Below are positions 41,653 to 50,589 of a stretch of 64,000 bases of DNA, one piece after another. A program made the position numbers and the translations under genes. The stretch spans positions 790,315 to 854,314 of the forward strand of contig CP097971.1 of NCBI GenBank assembly GCA_023703615.1, read 5' to 3'. This DNA is from SAR86 cluster bacterium. GTDB taxonomy: Bacteria; Pseudomonadota; Gammaproteobacteria; Magnimaribacterales; D2472. The notes beneath the pieces were generated by a model. It searched no databases and was not told the origin of the DNA. It worked only from the letters and a program-made list of their open reading frames with translations. Position 1 is the first letter of the stretch. Each line of letters starts with the position of its first letter.

Positions 41653-43506
41653 TTATAAAGGCAAATATATAACAGTGTTAGTCGATAGAATCATAATAAA
41701 AACTAAACAAGTGATTATTGGTCCTAAATAAACGCGACCGGTCATTTGAAAAAATATCCTATTGAAGTAAGGTAGAATAAACATCATTGGAACAATTCCA
41801 AATAACAAATTTACGCTTAACCAATCTGTAGAATTAGAACTCCAATACACAGTACCTGTCGCAGCAAAGACGGAGTATTGAATAATGATTATCAAAATAA
41901 GGCCTAGAGAATTTGCTAAGCCAGCTATTAATCTTGACTTCCATTCAGCTTGATTTTTAAATCGCATTGCTCCATTTGCTCTTAAGGAATTCGAAAAGAA
42001 AAATATAAAAAATAATGGAAAATACATTAATAAAACTAACAGCATTTCTAGTTGAAATACTCTTACACCTATAAACCAAAATCTATAGTCAACATGAAAA
42101 AAATAATAAATAAAAAATAATATTGAATAGTACAAACAAAAAATAATTAATCCAAGAAGAAGAGTTTTTCCAAGATCGCTTATCGTAATTTCTAGTCCCC
42201 ATGATGATTTATTTACCCCATGATGGCGACCGAAAAAATAATATGACAGAGCAAAAATTATTATACCAAGTGTTCCATTTAATGCGGCCCATAACATGAC
42301 AGAATTATTCATTCTTTGAGGAAAAAACCAAGTAAGCTCTCTGTTGGCAGCATCAACAAATAAAACTTTTGCAAGATCAACCATTGGAATAAAAGTTAAA
42401 CACGCAATAGCAGCACTTACAAAAAATATACCCCAAAAAACTATTTTTCCATTCTTAGATTGTTCTGGTAATGGATTTGGGACATTTTTTACAAGTGTTT
42501 TAAAAAAATTTAAAGATAAAAAACTTCTAGTTAGTGGTATTAACATCACCAAAGATACGATCATATTAAGCAATGTTAATAATTCTTTGTATTGCCATAT
42601 TTGATCATTAGAATCTATGTTATTAGGAAAACCAAATACTGTTTCAAAATAGTTTAGTTGATTGGAAGTTGCCTCTTTGTTGTATGGTTGAAATGGATGC
42701 AAAAGTTTTTCATTGAAAATTACTCTGACTGTGCTTTGTTTTTTGTCACCATAATATTTTCCAAGTTCTACTTTGTTTATCTGTTTATCTATAGGTAAAA
42801 TATTATTAATAACTCTTAATGACTCTGGCGCAATCTCCATATTGCCTGCATCCCAACCCTTGAGTTCATTTCTGAAAGCACCTTCGTCATATAGAGCATA
42901 GCTAATGCCCATGTTTGATTTTGAATCACGTAGGATATTATCTCTCAAAGTTAAAACATAACCAGAAACATACACTGAATGAAGTTTGCTTGTTCTTTTT
43001 TCTTTAATAGCTTCTTTACCAAAATAATCTGCGCCTCTTATTGCTGCATTTCCACCCATAGAATGACCAGTTGAACCAATTTTGGTTATATCTACGAATG
43101 GAAAATTGCCAGCATACGCATAGTCAACAAGAGCAAACATTCCGTATCCCTGAGTAGTAGCAGCTATTCTACTTGTTGATGATGATGACATTCCTTGGGC
43201 ATATGGATCAATTAAAGCAACTGCTAAACCTCTTCTAGACAACTCTATAGCTATGTTTGATAAAGCTTCTTTTGATCTTTGAAAACCAGGAACAACAATT
43301 ACAAAAGGAACCTTTTTTTCGTTTGAAGCTGTCTTAGGTTTATAAAGATCATAAACCAAGGTTTGACCGTTATCTGTTTTAAGTGTTTTTAGCTCAATAT
43401 CAACTTTGTTAAAACCAGTTTGGATTAGTGAGGCAATAAAACTTGAAAAAACAATGAAAGAAATACACCCTAACAAAAATTTATTATTTTTTGTATTTTT
43501 GATCAT
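41653..43506 (-). CDS. Alpha/beta hydrolase fused to a multi-helix membrane domain
   Basis: This is a 617-residue protein. An N-terminal membrane anchor (about 10-28) is followed by a ~280-residue alpha/beta hydrolase with FVIVVPGFQRSKEALSNIA (oxyanion region), the nucleophile elbow GSTGHSMGGNAA and RGLAVALIDPYAQGMS. Residues ~310-617 hold about eight transmembrane helices. The topology suggests the hydrolase faces the periplasm. I do not recognise the fused family. Candidate roles are lipid or ester turnover at the membrane. It diverges from tRNA-Arg with only 23 bp between. Confidence 0.7.
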   Translation of the reverse strand: MIKNTKNNKFLLGCISFIVFSSFIASLIQTGFNKVDIELKTLKTDNGQTLVYDLYKPKTASNEKKVPFVIVVPGFQRSKEALSNIAIELSRRGLAVALIDPYAQGMSSSSTSRIAATTQGYGMFALVDYAYAGNFPFVDITKIGSTGHSMGGNAAIRGADYFGKEAIKEKRTSKLHSVYVSGYVLTLRDNILRDSKSNMGISYALYDEGAFRNELKGWDAGNMEIAPESLRVINNILPIDKQINKVELGKYYGDKKQSTVRVIFNEKLLHPFQPYNKEATSNQLNYFETVFGFPNNIDSNDQIWQYKELLTLLNMIVSLVMLIPLTRSFLSLNFFKTLVKNVPNPLPEQSKNGKIVFWGIFFVSAAIACLTFIPMVDLAKVLFVDAANRELTWFFPQRMNNSVMLWAALNGTLGIIIFALSYYFFGRHHGVNKSSWGLEITISDLGKTLLLGLIIFCLYYSILFFIYYFFHVDYRFWFIGVRVFQLEMLLVLLMYFPLFFIFFFSNSLRANGAMRFKNQAEWKSRLIAGLANSLGLILIIIIQYSVFAATGTVYWSSNSTDWLSVNLLFGIVPMMFILPYFNRIFFQMTGRVYLGPIITCLVFIMILSTNTVIYLPL

Positions 43507-43529
43507 ATGCTTAAATAAAATAGATTATA

Positions 43530-43604
43530 GCCTTCTTAGTTAAATGGATATAACAAATCCCTCCTAAGGATTAGTTGTAGGTTCGATTCCTACAGAGGGC
43601 ACCA
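43530..43604 (+). tRNA. tRNA-Arg (anticodon CCT)
   Basis: This is a 75-nt tRNA on the plus strand closely resembling E. coli argW. Acceptor arms GCCTTCT/AGAGGGC, anticodon stem AATCC/GGATT with loop CTCCTAA (anticodon CCT), T loop TTCGATT, and encoded CCA at 43602-43604. It ends 6 bases before the convergent PNPOx-like gene. tRNA genes like this are common phage integration sites, but no integrase or att duplication is seen nearby. Confidence 0.95.
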
Positions 43605-43610
43605 CAACTA

Positions 43611-44210
43611 TCACGGAACAAGCCAAGAAGATTGAAAATCTGTATCCCATTTATGTAACGCCCTTCTATGTCCAGAACCTTTAAGAAATAAAAATTCTAG
43701 AGTTTTAAATGTAAAAATCAATACTGCAAAATTTTTGTAGCCATCCTCAACATTAAATTCTTTAATATCATAGTCAGAGGGATCATCAATAATTTTTGTT
43801 GAGCCTCCCTTAACTGAATAGCATTTTTTTGAGCGTGTTGTTGAGGCATCCCATGCTGCTTTTGTAATCTCATCATTAAAATGTGCCACTATGTTACCTT
43901 GCAACTTTATTTGTATTTTTAAATCAGGATCATAACCAATAACGGTAGCTGTTGGGTTCTTTTTGTAATGTTGAATTTTTTGTGCTCTATAATCAGTATG
44001 GAATCTCATTTTTCTATTTTCTTTATCAAATTCTCTTAAAACCATAACCCTTGATGAAATAGAATTTCCATTATGCGAAGACACTACAGGAGTATGAAAA
44101 AGGGTTTTTGTATCATCTACTGCGATTGATAAAATTTTTTGTGATAAAGACAAAGTTTCATCAAGGCACGTAAATGTTTTTGGTAATTTAATTTGGGTAT
44201 TTTCTATCAT
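43611..44210 (-). CDS. Pyridoxamine 5'-phosphate oxidase-like flavoprotein
   Basis: This 199-residue protein (from the Met at 44210, which forms an ATGA overlap with the cysS stop; a Met at 44225 is also open) has an FMN-binding split-barrel pattern: SRVMVLREFDKENRKMRFHTDYRA, KIQHYKKNPTATVIGYDP and a C-terminal GHRRALHKW. PdxH ends in RLxxR-W-x-x-x-L-x-P; here SSWLVP is partly like that. It lacks the full PdxH substrate motif, so it is more likely a general PNPOx/DUF2470-type oxidoreductase. Confidence 0.75.
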   Translation of the reverse strand: MIENTQIKLPKTFTCLDETLSLSQKILSIAVDDTKTLFHTPVVSSHNGNSISSRVMVLREFDKENRKMRFHTDYRAQKIQHYKKNPTATVIGYDPDLKIQIKLQGNIVAHFNDEITKAAWDASTTRSKKCYSVKGGSTKIIDDPSDYDIKEFNVEDGYKNFAVLIFTFKTLEFLFLKGSGHRRALHKWDTDFQSSWLVP

Positions 44211-45589
44211 ATTTTTAAATTCCAATCAGTACCATCACTAGTATCTTTTATTTCAACACCCAGGTCAGTTAACTCTTTCCTAATTTTATCTGCCAAATCA
44301 TAATTTCTATTAATTTTTGCTTTAGTCCTGTCTGCGATTAATGTATTAATTTTTTCTTCAAGTTCTTGCGAGACTTTTTTATACGAATCGTCTTTTAAAA
44401 TACCTAATGCTTCTGAAATCAAATCGAGTTGATCTTTGGTCTTTTGCTTATCTTTATTTGAGGAATTATATTCTTTTATAATTTTATTTAACTTAACTAT
44501 AAGCTCAGGAGTATTCAAGTCATCTGCTAAAGCACTTATGACATCAGTGTTTTTATGGTTTATCTTTGATGTTTTTTCATTTTTTAAATCTTTTTTTATT
44601 TCATATAGTTTATCTAGAAGCTTACTAGATTGATAAATTATCTTTTCATTCCAATCCAAATTTTGTCTGTAATGGGAAGATAACAAAGCTAATCTAATTA
44701 CTTCTCCATGATGTGAATCTGTTAATTCGTTAACAAGAATAATATTACCAAGTGATTTAGACATTTTTTCACCTTCAATAGTTACAAACCCGTTATGCAT
44801 CCAATACTTTGCATAGGATGTTGGATCATCAATATGTGCGGTTGAGCAACAACTTTGAGCAATTTCGTTTTCATGATGAGGAAAAATTAAATCTCTGCCG
44901 CCTCCATGAATATCAAAAGGAAGGCCAAGTGTTTCTTTTGACATAGCAGAGCATTCTGTATGCCAACCTGGTCGTCCAATACCCCATGGAGAATCCCATC
45001 CTGGCTGCGAATCATAACTTGGTTTCCATAAAACAAAATCTGAGGGATCTTTTTTAAATGGTGCGACTTCTACTCTACTCCCAGCGATCTGCTCTTCTCT
45101 ATTTCTTTTTGAAAGCTTGCCATAGTTTGAATAGTTAGGCACGTGGAAGAGAACATGTCCATCTTTTTCATATGCAAAATCTTTAATAATCAAATCTTCT
45201 ATTAATTCAATCATTTCTGATATGTATTCTGTTGCTTTTGGTTGGATATCTGGAATTAACACATTTAGCTTAGCCATATCATCGTTATAGATTTTTGTAT
45301 ATTTTTCAGTAATTGTAGAAATTTCTATATTTTGTTCATTTGCTGCATCAATAATTTTGTCATCAATATCAGTGATATTTGATACATATGTAACATTTGG
45401 GTAAAAAATTCTTAAAGCTCGAACTAAAGTATCAAAAACAACTGCCATTCGCGCATTACCTATATGTGCATAGTTATATACAGTTGGGCCGCATGCGTAT
45501 ATTTTTATGTGATTTGGGTCAATTGGATTTAGTTTTTCTTTTTTACCATTAAGGGAATTAAATATTTTGAAAGACTTTAAGCTTTTCAT
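44207..45589 (-). CDS. cysS: Cysteinyl-tRNA synthetase
   Basis: This class I synthetase has 460 residues. Motifs: YACGPTVYNYAHIGNARM (HIGN at 42-45 with the zinc Cys before it), GRPGWHTECSAMS with zinc Cys and FPHHENEIAQS (zinc His), and GEKMSKSLGN (KMSKS). Length is the E. coli size. It is in a minus-strand cluster folE-maf-cysS-PNPOx with gaps of 0-4 bp. Confidence 0.95.
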   Translation of the reverse strand: MKSLKSFKIFNSLNGKKEKLNPIDPNHIKIYACGPTVYNYAHIGNARMAVVFDTLVRALRIFYPNVTYVSNITDIDDKIIDAANEQNIEISTITEKYTKIYNDDMAKLNVLIPDIQPKATEYISEMIELIEDLIIKDFAYEKDGHVLFHVPNYSNYGKLSKRNREEQIAGSRVEVAPFKKDPSDFVLWKPSYDSQPGWDSPWGIGRPGWHTECSAMSKETLGLPFDIHGGGRDLIFPHHENEIAQSCCSTAHIDDPTSYAKYWMHNGFVTIEGEKMSKSLGNIILVNELTDSHHGEVIRLALLSSHYRQNLDWNEKIIYQSSKLLDKLYEIKKDLKNEKTSKINHKNTDVISALADDLNTPELIVKLNKIIKEYNSSNKDKQKTKDQLDLISEALGILKDDSYKKVSQELEEKINTLIADRTKAKINRNYDLADKIRKELTDLGVEIKDTSDGTDWNLKI

Positions 45590-45593
45590 AAAT

Positions 45594-46217
45594 TTATTCT
45601 AAACCAATTACATCTAAATCTCTCAACGCACTTAATAATGATATTAAAGGCATTCCTCTAACAGTGTGTGATGAACCATTTACATATTCAAAAAGATTAC
45701 ATCCTAATGACTCGAATTTATAAGCGCCTGCTGCATTGATTGGATTTTCCATATCTACATAATTTTTTATCTCATCATCTGACAAATTATGCATTTTTAA
45801 TTCAACAGTCTCCGAATATTCCCACAAACATTCACCCGACTTAAATATACATACACCGCTATGCTGATAGTGTTTTTGGTTTGATAAAACTTTTAGGCTT
45901 TCTATTGCTTTTTTCTTTGTGCCAGGTTTATTAAGAAGTTTATCACCATAAACACACATTTGATCGCCCCCAATGATTACATGATGAGGATTTTCTTCAC
46001 TTATAAATTTTGCTTTCGCTCTTGCCAAATGAATAACTTGTTCGCTGAATGGGAGAGAGGATATTTTGTTTTTTAATAACTCTTCATCTGTTGATGAAAC
46101 TATTACTTCAAAAATAATACCTGCCTCTTCGAGCATTTGCTTTCTGCTCTCAGAGCCTGAAGCAAGTATTATAGGAATTTTAGGCTTGATACTGGAAGAT
46201 TCCAGAGATCTGGTCAT
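45594..46217 (-). CDS. Maf-family nucleotide pyrophosphatase
   Basis: This 207-residue protein hydrolyses non-canonical or methylated nucleoside triphosphates to monophosphates. The Maf signature LASGSESRKQMLEEAGI at the N-terminus and IIGGDQMCVYGDKLLNKP (catalytic Asp) are clear; YKFESLG and VRGMPLISLL follow. Whether it is of YhdE (dTTP) or YceF (7-methyl-GTP) specificity I cannot tell. The ~15 extra residues before the core may mean a later start. Confidence 0.88.
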   Translation of the reverse strand: MTRSLESSSIKPKIPIILASGSESRKQMLEEAGIIFEVIVSSTDEELLKNKISSLPFSEQVIHLARAKAKFISEENPHHVIIGGDQMCVYGDKLLNKPGTKKKAIESLKVLSNQKHYQHSGVCIFKSGECLWEYSETVELKMHNLSDDEIKNYVDMENPINAAGAYKFESLGCNLFEYVNGSSHTVRGMPLISLLSALRDLDVIGLE

Positions 46218-46862
46218 TTAATATTTTTTTGGAGAGTGAATAAGACTTATGAATTCCTCTCTAGCTTTATGATCTGATCTGAAGGTTCCTAACATTCTTG
46301 ATGTAATTGTGCTTGATTCAGTTTTATGAATACCTCTGGTACTCATGCACTGATGATTAGCATCAATTACAACAGCTACACCTTTCGGTTGAAGAACTTT
46401 ATCAATTGTATCTGCTATCTGAGCTGTCATAGTTTCTTGTGTTTGAAGTCTCTTTCCAAAAAGATCAACAAGTCTTGCTAATTTACTAATTCCCACAACT
46501 CTTTTTTTTGGTATATAACCAATATGAGCAACTCCTACAATTGGAACCATGTGATGTTCACAATGTGACTCTACTCTAATATTACGAACAATTACAGCAT
46601 CATCATAACCTTCAACTTCTTCAAAAGTTCTGCTTAAAATTTCTTCAGGATCTTCATCATAACCAGCAAAAAACTCTTTGTATGCTTTTACAACTCTTTT
46701 TGGTGTATCAATGAGTCCTTCTCTTTCAGGATCATCGCCAGCCCAAAGAATTAAAGTTTTAACCGCCTCAAGGGCTTCTTGCTCAAGCGATTTTTCAGAA
46801 ATCTCTTTTGTAATAGTTTTAACTGCCTTTAAAGCTTCGTCTTTAGTATTTTTTTTACTCAT
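46218..46862 (-). CDS. folE: GTP cyclohydrolase I
   Basis: This is the first enzyme of tetrahydrofolate synthesis: GTP to dihydroneopterin triphosphate. It has 214 residues with the zinc and catalytic motif VESHCEHHMVPIVGVAHIGY, GISKLARLVDLFGKRLQTQE, and CMSTRGIHKTESSTIT. The N-terminus has a short duplicated helix (DEALKAVKTI and QEALEAVKTL) ahead of the core. Probably first gene of the folE-maf-cysS-PNPOx transcript. Confidence 0.95.
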   Translation of the reverse strand: MSKKNTKDEALKAVKTITKEISEKSLEQEALEAVKTLILWAGDDPEREGLIDTPKRVVKAYKEFFAGYDEDPEEILSRTFEEVEGYDDAVIVRNIRVESHCEHHMVPIVGVAHIGYIPKKRVVGISKLARLVDLFGKRLQTQETMTAQIADTIDKVLQPKGVAVVIDANHQCMSTRGIHKTESSTITSRMLGTFRSDHKAREEFISLIHSPKKY

Positions 46863-46948
46863 ATTGTTATATTTCCTTTAATATGATGCACATTTTATAT
46901 AAAAATTAAAAAAAGTATATCTTCAATATGAAATCAATGAAAATTGAT

Positions 46949-48679
46949 TTATGGTCCAAACCACCCGTTAATGTCGTATTCTATGCCAGTTGAAACAAAA
47001 CCTTGTACTGCAAATAAACATCCAGTTAATACAATACCTAGAACAGAACCAATAACACCATTATTTGCAGCATATCCTAAAATTGTTGCTGGTTTATATA
47101 TAAGCTCTCTATAGTTGATTGACTCATCAACCTGTTCTAGTAAAGATTTTGCACTTTGAAGATCATTTATTTTTTCTTGATCAGAGCCGTTAAGCTTTAA
47201 TTCCCATATTTCTTCTTCAATAATAAATATTTGGTTTCTTACAAAATCTCTATGTTGTGCGCTTAGAGACTGGAGTCTGATTGCTTTAAAAATTGCAAAA
47301 AGGCAGATACTGGAGATTAAAGCTGTTATTACAACTATAACAGCAATAGTCGAGATATGATGCCTCATTTCAGTCCAAATAATGAGATTTAAGATTGCCA
47401 CACAAAACAAAGAATAAGCAATCAAAATTGAGGTATAGCTTTGTATTCTTAAGAAGAAGGTTTCACCAAAAGATCTCAATACTTTTCGCATATTCATCCA
47501 CCCAAACACATTTACTCTTTTTTGCAAATCAATATAAACATTTGAGGCTTTATTAGCACTATCGAAAACGGATTGAATAATTGTTCCAGGATAAGAGACC
47601 ATTTCACCAAGTTTTTTTGAAGTTTGATATCTTCTTTCATAATCTACAGCACAGACCAAACCAAACATCATTATTTGAAAACCATTAAAAAAACCAATCA
47701 AAGTGGCAGATGAAATTATTTTTTCCTGAGCAGTTACACCAAATAAAACAATATCTGTCAAAAATTTTGCCAAAAATGGAGTAACCGTAATAGATAATAT
47801 ACATATTACTATAAGCAATCTTAAGTAAATGAATGTAGGTTTGTCATAAATAGATTTAATAATATTAAAAAGAAGAAATCCTGATGCTATTTCTCTTAAT
47901 TTTGTCGCACTAGTTTTTGGAGGAAATAGCGAACTTGATTTTTGAGCGGAAACATCTGAAGCCGAATCTTCTTCTAATTCAATAGGTATTCCTTGCAAGC
48001 ATATATCATTTTCATCCATTGCTATAGTAAGTTCGTCCTCAATAATGCCAGGATATAACCATGGTTGAAGCCAACCTTGACCGACAAGTCTTCTATTAGT
48101 TTTGTTCCTATCCCAATCTGGTGCCGGCAAACATAATCTTTCAGTATCTTCAGGACGAAAGTAACCATATTTAGTTGCAATAATTAGCCTTCGCATAAAC
48201 AACATTAAGTAGGCCAGAATTATATGAAATGGATCAATATTTTGTATTAATTCATTATCAGAAAATAATGCTAAGTATAAGCCAACATTCATTAACCATG
48301 AGCCAGGATAAACAACTAACCACATTTGAATAATATCCTTTAGTGAATGATGTTTTGTAGAGACCGCTATCAACATTCTATTCTGACTTACATGCCATGC
48401 TCTACTTAAAGAACTCTCAAGCAATAAGGTCGCTAAAGGTGAAAATATTACAGGAGGTAGATTTTCATAAATAAAAGTTTTCCAAAAAGATTTCCAAGAA
48501 AAATTGACAGGAGAATGAAAGTTTTCAATAGATTTATTAGAAGAAGCGCTTCTTAGTTTTGCTGCTTGATAAGATGAAGAAATTCCAGATATAAAATTCT
48601 CATCATCTTCATTTGAAGGTTTTCTTAGACTTAGGTAAGATTCACTTGTTAAATGATTATTTAATTTATCCTCACTCAT
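46949..48679 (-). CDS. Multi-pass membrane protein of unknown family
   Basis: I do not recognise this 576-residue protein. Residues 1-75 are polar. Hydrophobic helices follow at about 80-95, 120-142 and 155-170. A cytoplasmic-like segment (175-290) contains WLQPWLYPGIIEDELT and an acidic/Ser-rich run. Then come more helices (about 300-325, 340-360, 435-455, 463-485, 545-565) and a polar helical loop (490-540) rich in charged heptads. No transporter or enzyme motif is visible. Codon use is like its neighbours. It is divergent from the MBL gene (15-bp gap) and probably transcribed alone. Confidence 0.7.
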   Translation of the reverse strand: MSEDKLNNHLTSESYLSLRKPSNEDDENFISGISSSYQAAKLRSASSNKSIENFHSPVNFSWKSFWKTFIYENLPPVIFSPLATLLLESSLSRAWHVSQNRMLIAVSTKHHSLKDIIQMWLVVYPGSWLMNVGLYLALFSDNELIQNIDPFHIILAYLMLFMRRLIIATKYGYFRPEDTERLCLPAPDWDRNKTNRRLVGQGWLQPWLYPGIIEDELTIAMDENDICLQGIPIELEEDSASDVSAQKSSSLFPPKTSATKLREIASGFLLFNIIKSIYDKPTFIYLRLLIVICILSITVTPFLAKFLTDIVLFGVTAQEKIISSATLIGFFNGFQIMMFGLVCAVDYERRYQTSKKLGEMVSYPGTIIQSVFDSANKASNVYIDLQKRVNVFGWMNMRKVLRSFGETFFLRIQSYTSILIAYSLFCVAILNLIIWTEMRHHISTIAVIVVITALISSICLFAIFKAIRLQSLSAQHRDFVRNQIFIIEEEIWELKLNGSDQEKINDLQSAKSLLEQVDESINYRELIYKPATILGYAANNGVIGSVLGIVLTGCLFAVQGFVSTGIEYDINGWFGP

Positions 48680-48694
48680 AAAAGTATTGTACCA

Positions 48695-49345
48695 ATGTCA
48701 AAAATAAAAGCATTAATAAACCCGGTTACACCATTTCAACAAAATGCCCCTATTATTTATTGTGAAGAAACAAAAAAATGTGCCTTTGTTGATCCAGGTG
48801 GAGATATTGAAATACTTTTAAATGATGCAAAAAAACATGAACTTATTCCAGAAAAAATTCTTCTTACACATGGCCATGCTGATCATGCTGGGGCTGCTAT
48901 GGAGCTGTCAGAAATATTGAAGTTAGAAATTCATGGACCCCACAAAGAGGATAAATTTCTTTTAGATTCACTTGAAATGCAAGGAAAAATGCTTGGTATG
49001 CCTACGCGGAATTGTATTCCTAATTTATGGCTAGATGAAGGTGACAAGGTTCTTGTAGGAAATGTTGAGTTAGAAGTTTTATTTTGTCCAGGTCATACTC
49101 CCGGACATATTGTTTTTTTTAGTAATTTTTCAAAACTTGCAATCGTTGGAGATGTTATTTTCAAAGGCTCAATAGGAAGAACCGATCTACCAAAAGGAAA
49201 TTATAATGATTTAATTTCATCTATTAAGTCTAAATTATGGTCTCTCGGTGATGATATTGAATTTATTTGTGGGCATGGGCCTAATTCAACTTTTGCAGAT
49301 GAAAAAAAGTCAAATCCATTCGTATCAGATAGTTCTTTTGGTTAA
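48695..49345 (+). CDS. MBL-fold metallohydrolase, glyoxalase II-like (YcbL type)
   Basis: This 216-residue protein has the metallo-beta-lactamase metal motif LLTHGHADHAGAA (HxHxDH), CPGHTPGHIVFF (third His), GDVIFKGSIGRTDLP (bridging Asp) and ICGHGP (last His). The short length without the glutathione-binding C-terminal domain fits YcbL-like type II glyoxalases rather than GloB. It is predicted to hydrolyse thioesters in the cytoplasm. It overlaps the convergent SDR gene by 4 bp. Confidence 0.88.
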   Translation: MSKIKALINPVTPFQQNAPIIYCEETKKCAFVDPGGDIEILLNDAKKHELIPEKILLTHGHADHAGAAMELSEILKLEIHGPHKEDKFLLDSLEMQGKMLGMPTRNCIPNLWLDEGDKVLVGNVELEVLFCPGHTPGHIVFFSNFSKLAIVGDVIFKGSIGRTDLPKGNYNDLISSIKSKLWSLGDDIEFICGHGPNSTFADEKKSNPFVSDSSFG

Positions 49346-50139
49346 TTTCTGTTGTATCTTCCAGGTGCAAATATTGCTCCTAATGCCCTTGTAATTGTTT
49401 CGGGAATATTTTTAATAAGAAAAACTAAAAACTTATAAGTTTTAGTAGGAACACACAATGATTTTCCTTTTAAAGTTGCATTAACTGCTTCTTCTGCAAC
49501 TCTTTGAGAAGAAAAAACCATAAAATTTGGAACTCTATCCATTTCCTCTTGGACTCCACTTGCCTCATGAAAGCCTGTGGAAGTAAATCCTGGACAAACT
49601 GCAGTTGATGTTATGCCTTTGTGGTTGTAATTAACATTAATTGAATCACTAAATCTATTCATAAAAGTCTTTATTGGTCCATATAATGCTTGAATTGCAG
49701 AAGGTGCTGCAAAAGCGGCCACAGACGATACGATCATAATTTTTCCCTCATTTTTTTCTAACATCATAGGTAAGAATAATTTTGTTGTCATAATTACTGA
49801 AGTACCAAGAACTCTAATAAAATTCTCTTCATCTTCAATACTAGTTTCGTGAAACGGTGTTTTGATTCCATATCCAGCATTATTTACAAGTATGTTGACA
49901 AAATAATTATTATTTTTGCAAAATTCAAAAATTTCTTGCGGTGCGCCAGTTAATCCTAAATCAACAGCTATGAATTTTACTTTGACATTGAAATTGTTAG
50001 ATATTTCTTTTGCGTATTTTTCCAATAATGCTTCACGTCTTGCTGTAAGAATAAGATTATGGCCCCTTTTGGCTAAACTTTTAGCAATTTCTAAACCAAT
50101 TCCAGAAGAGCTTCCTGTTATTAGTGCAAATGAATCCAT
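49342..50139 (-). CDS. SDR-family oxidoreductase, DltE-like
   Basis: This 265-residue short-chain dehydrogenase has TGSSSGIG (cofactor loop), NNAGYG, IVSSVAAFAAPSA with the catalytic Ser, and YGPIK (catalytic Tyr and Lys). VCPGFTSTGFHEASG follows. This classical SDR pattern is close to the DltE/YqjQ group of uncertain substrate. It overlaps the convergent MBL gene by 4 bp and follows an unknown 146-residue gene by 4 bp. Confidence 0.87.
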   Translation of the reverse strand: MDSFALITGSSSGIGLEIAKSLAKRGHNLILTARREALLEKYAKEISNNFNVKVKFIAVDLGLTGAPQEIFEFCKNNNYFVNILVNNAGYGIKTPFHETSIEDEENFIRVLGTSVIMTTKLFLPMMLEKNEGKIMIVSSVAAFAAPSAIQALYGPIKTFMNRFSDSINVNYNHKGITSTAVCPGFTSTGFHEASGVQEEMDRVPNFMVFSSQRVAEEAVNATLKGKSLCVPTKTYKFLVFLIKNIPETITRALGAIFAPGRYNRN

Positions 50140-50143
50140 AGAT

Positions 50144-50584
50144 CTAAACTCCTTTTATAAAATTTTTAGCTTTAGATTCATCATCAAATCTTGCATATTT
50201 TGGTGTACGCATCGACTGAATTTCATCTAAAATTTCATTTGAACTTAGGCCAAAACTTTTTAAAGAGTCCACCAAAGATTTTTTTGCTTCAATATTTTCA
50301 TTTTCTGAAGTTAGTTTTTCTGCAAAAAAATTATTTTTAAATATGATTTGTGCTAACGCTGCAAGTTCTTCATTATTTTTTGACTCTTCGTAAGCATCGA
50401 TTGCATTTAGAATCCAATAATGTGGTTTTGAAACATTTTTCTTTGCATCTTCGAGATTAGGATATAAATTTGCATGTGATTTATCTTTAAACCAAGTATC
50501 TTCATGCTCAACAATGCATAACTCTTTTATAATTGAAATATATTCATCAACACTAAATTCATCTGTTTTAAATGGATGTTTCAT
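50144..50584 (-). CDS. Hypothetical protein, 146 residues
   Basis: I do not recognise it. It is soluble, mostly helical and acidic, with Trp in EDTWFKDKSHANL and PHYWILNAIDAYEESK. No signal peptide or metal motif is seen. It lies between the M16 peptidase (5-bp gap) and the SDR (4-bp gap), so it is translated as part of that operon. Confidence 0.65.
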   Translation of the reverse strand: MKHPFKTDEFSVDEYISIIKELCIVEHEDTWFKDKSHANLYPNLEDAKKNVSKPHYWILNAIDAYEESKNNEELAALAQIIFKNNFFAEKLTSENENIEAKKSLVDSLKSFGLSSNEILDEIQSMRTPKYARFDDESKAKNFIKGV

Positions 50585-50589
50585 AAAAA

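Noticed and set aside
43530-43604. tRNA-Arg as an integrated-element attachment site
   Set aside because: No integrase gene, no direct repeat of the tRNA 3' end and no change in gene type next to it.
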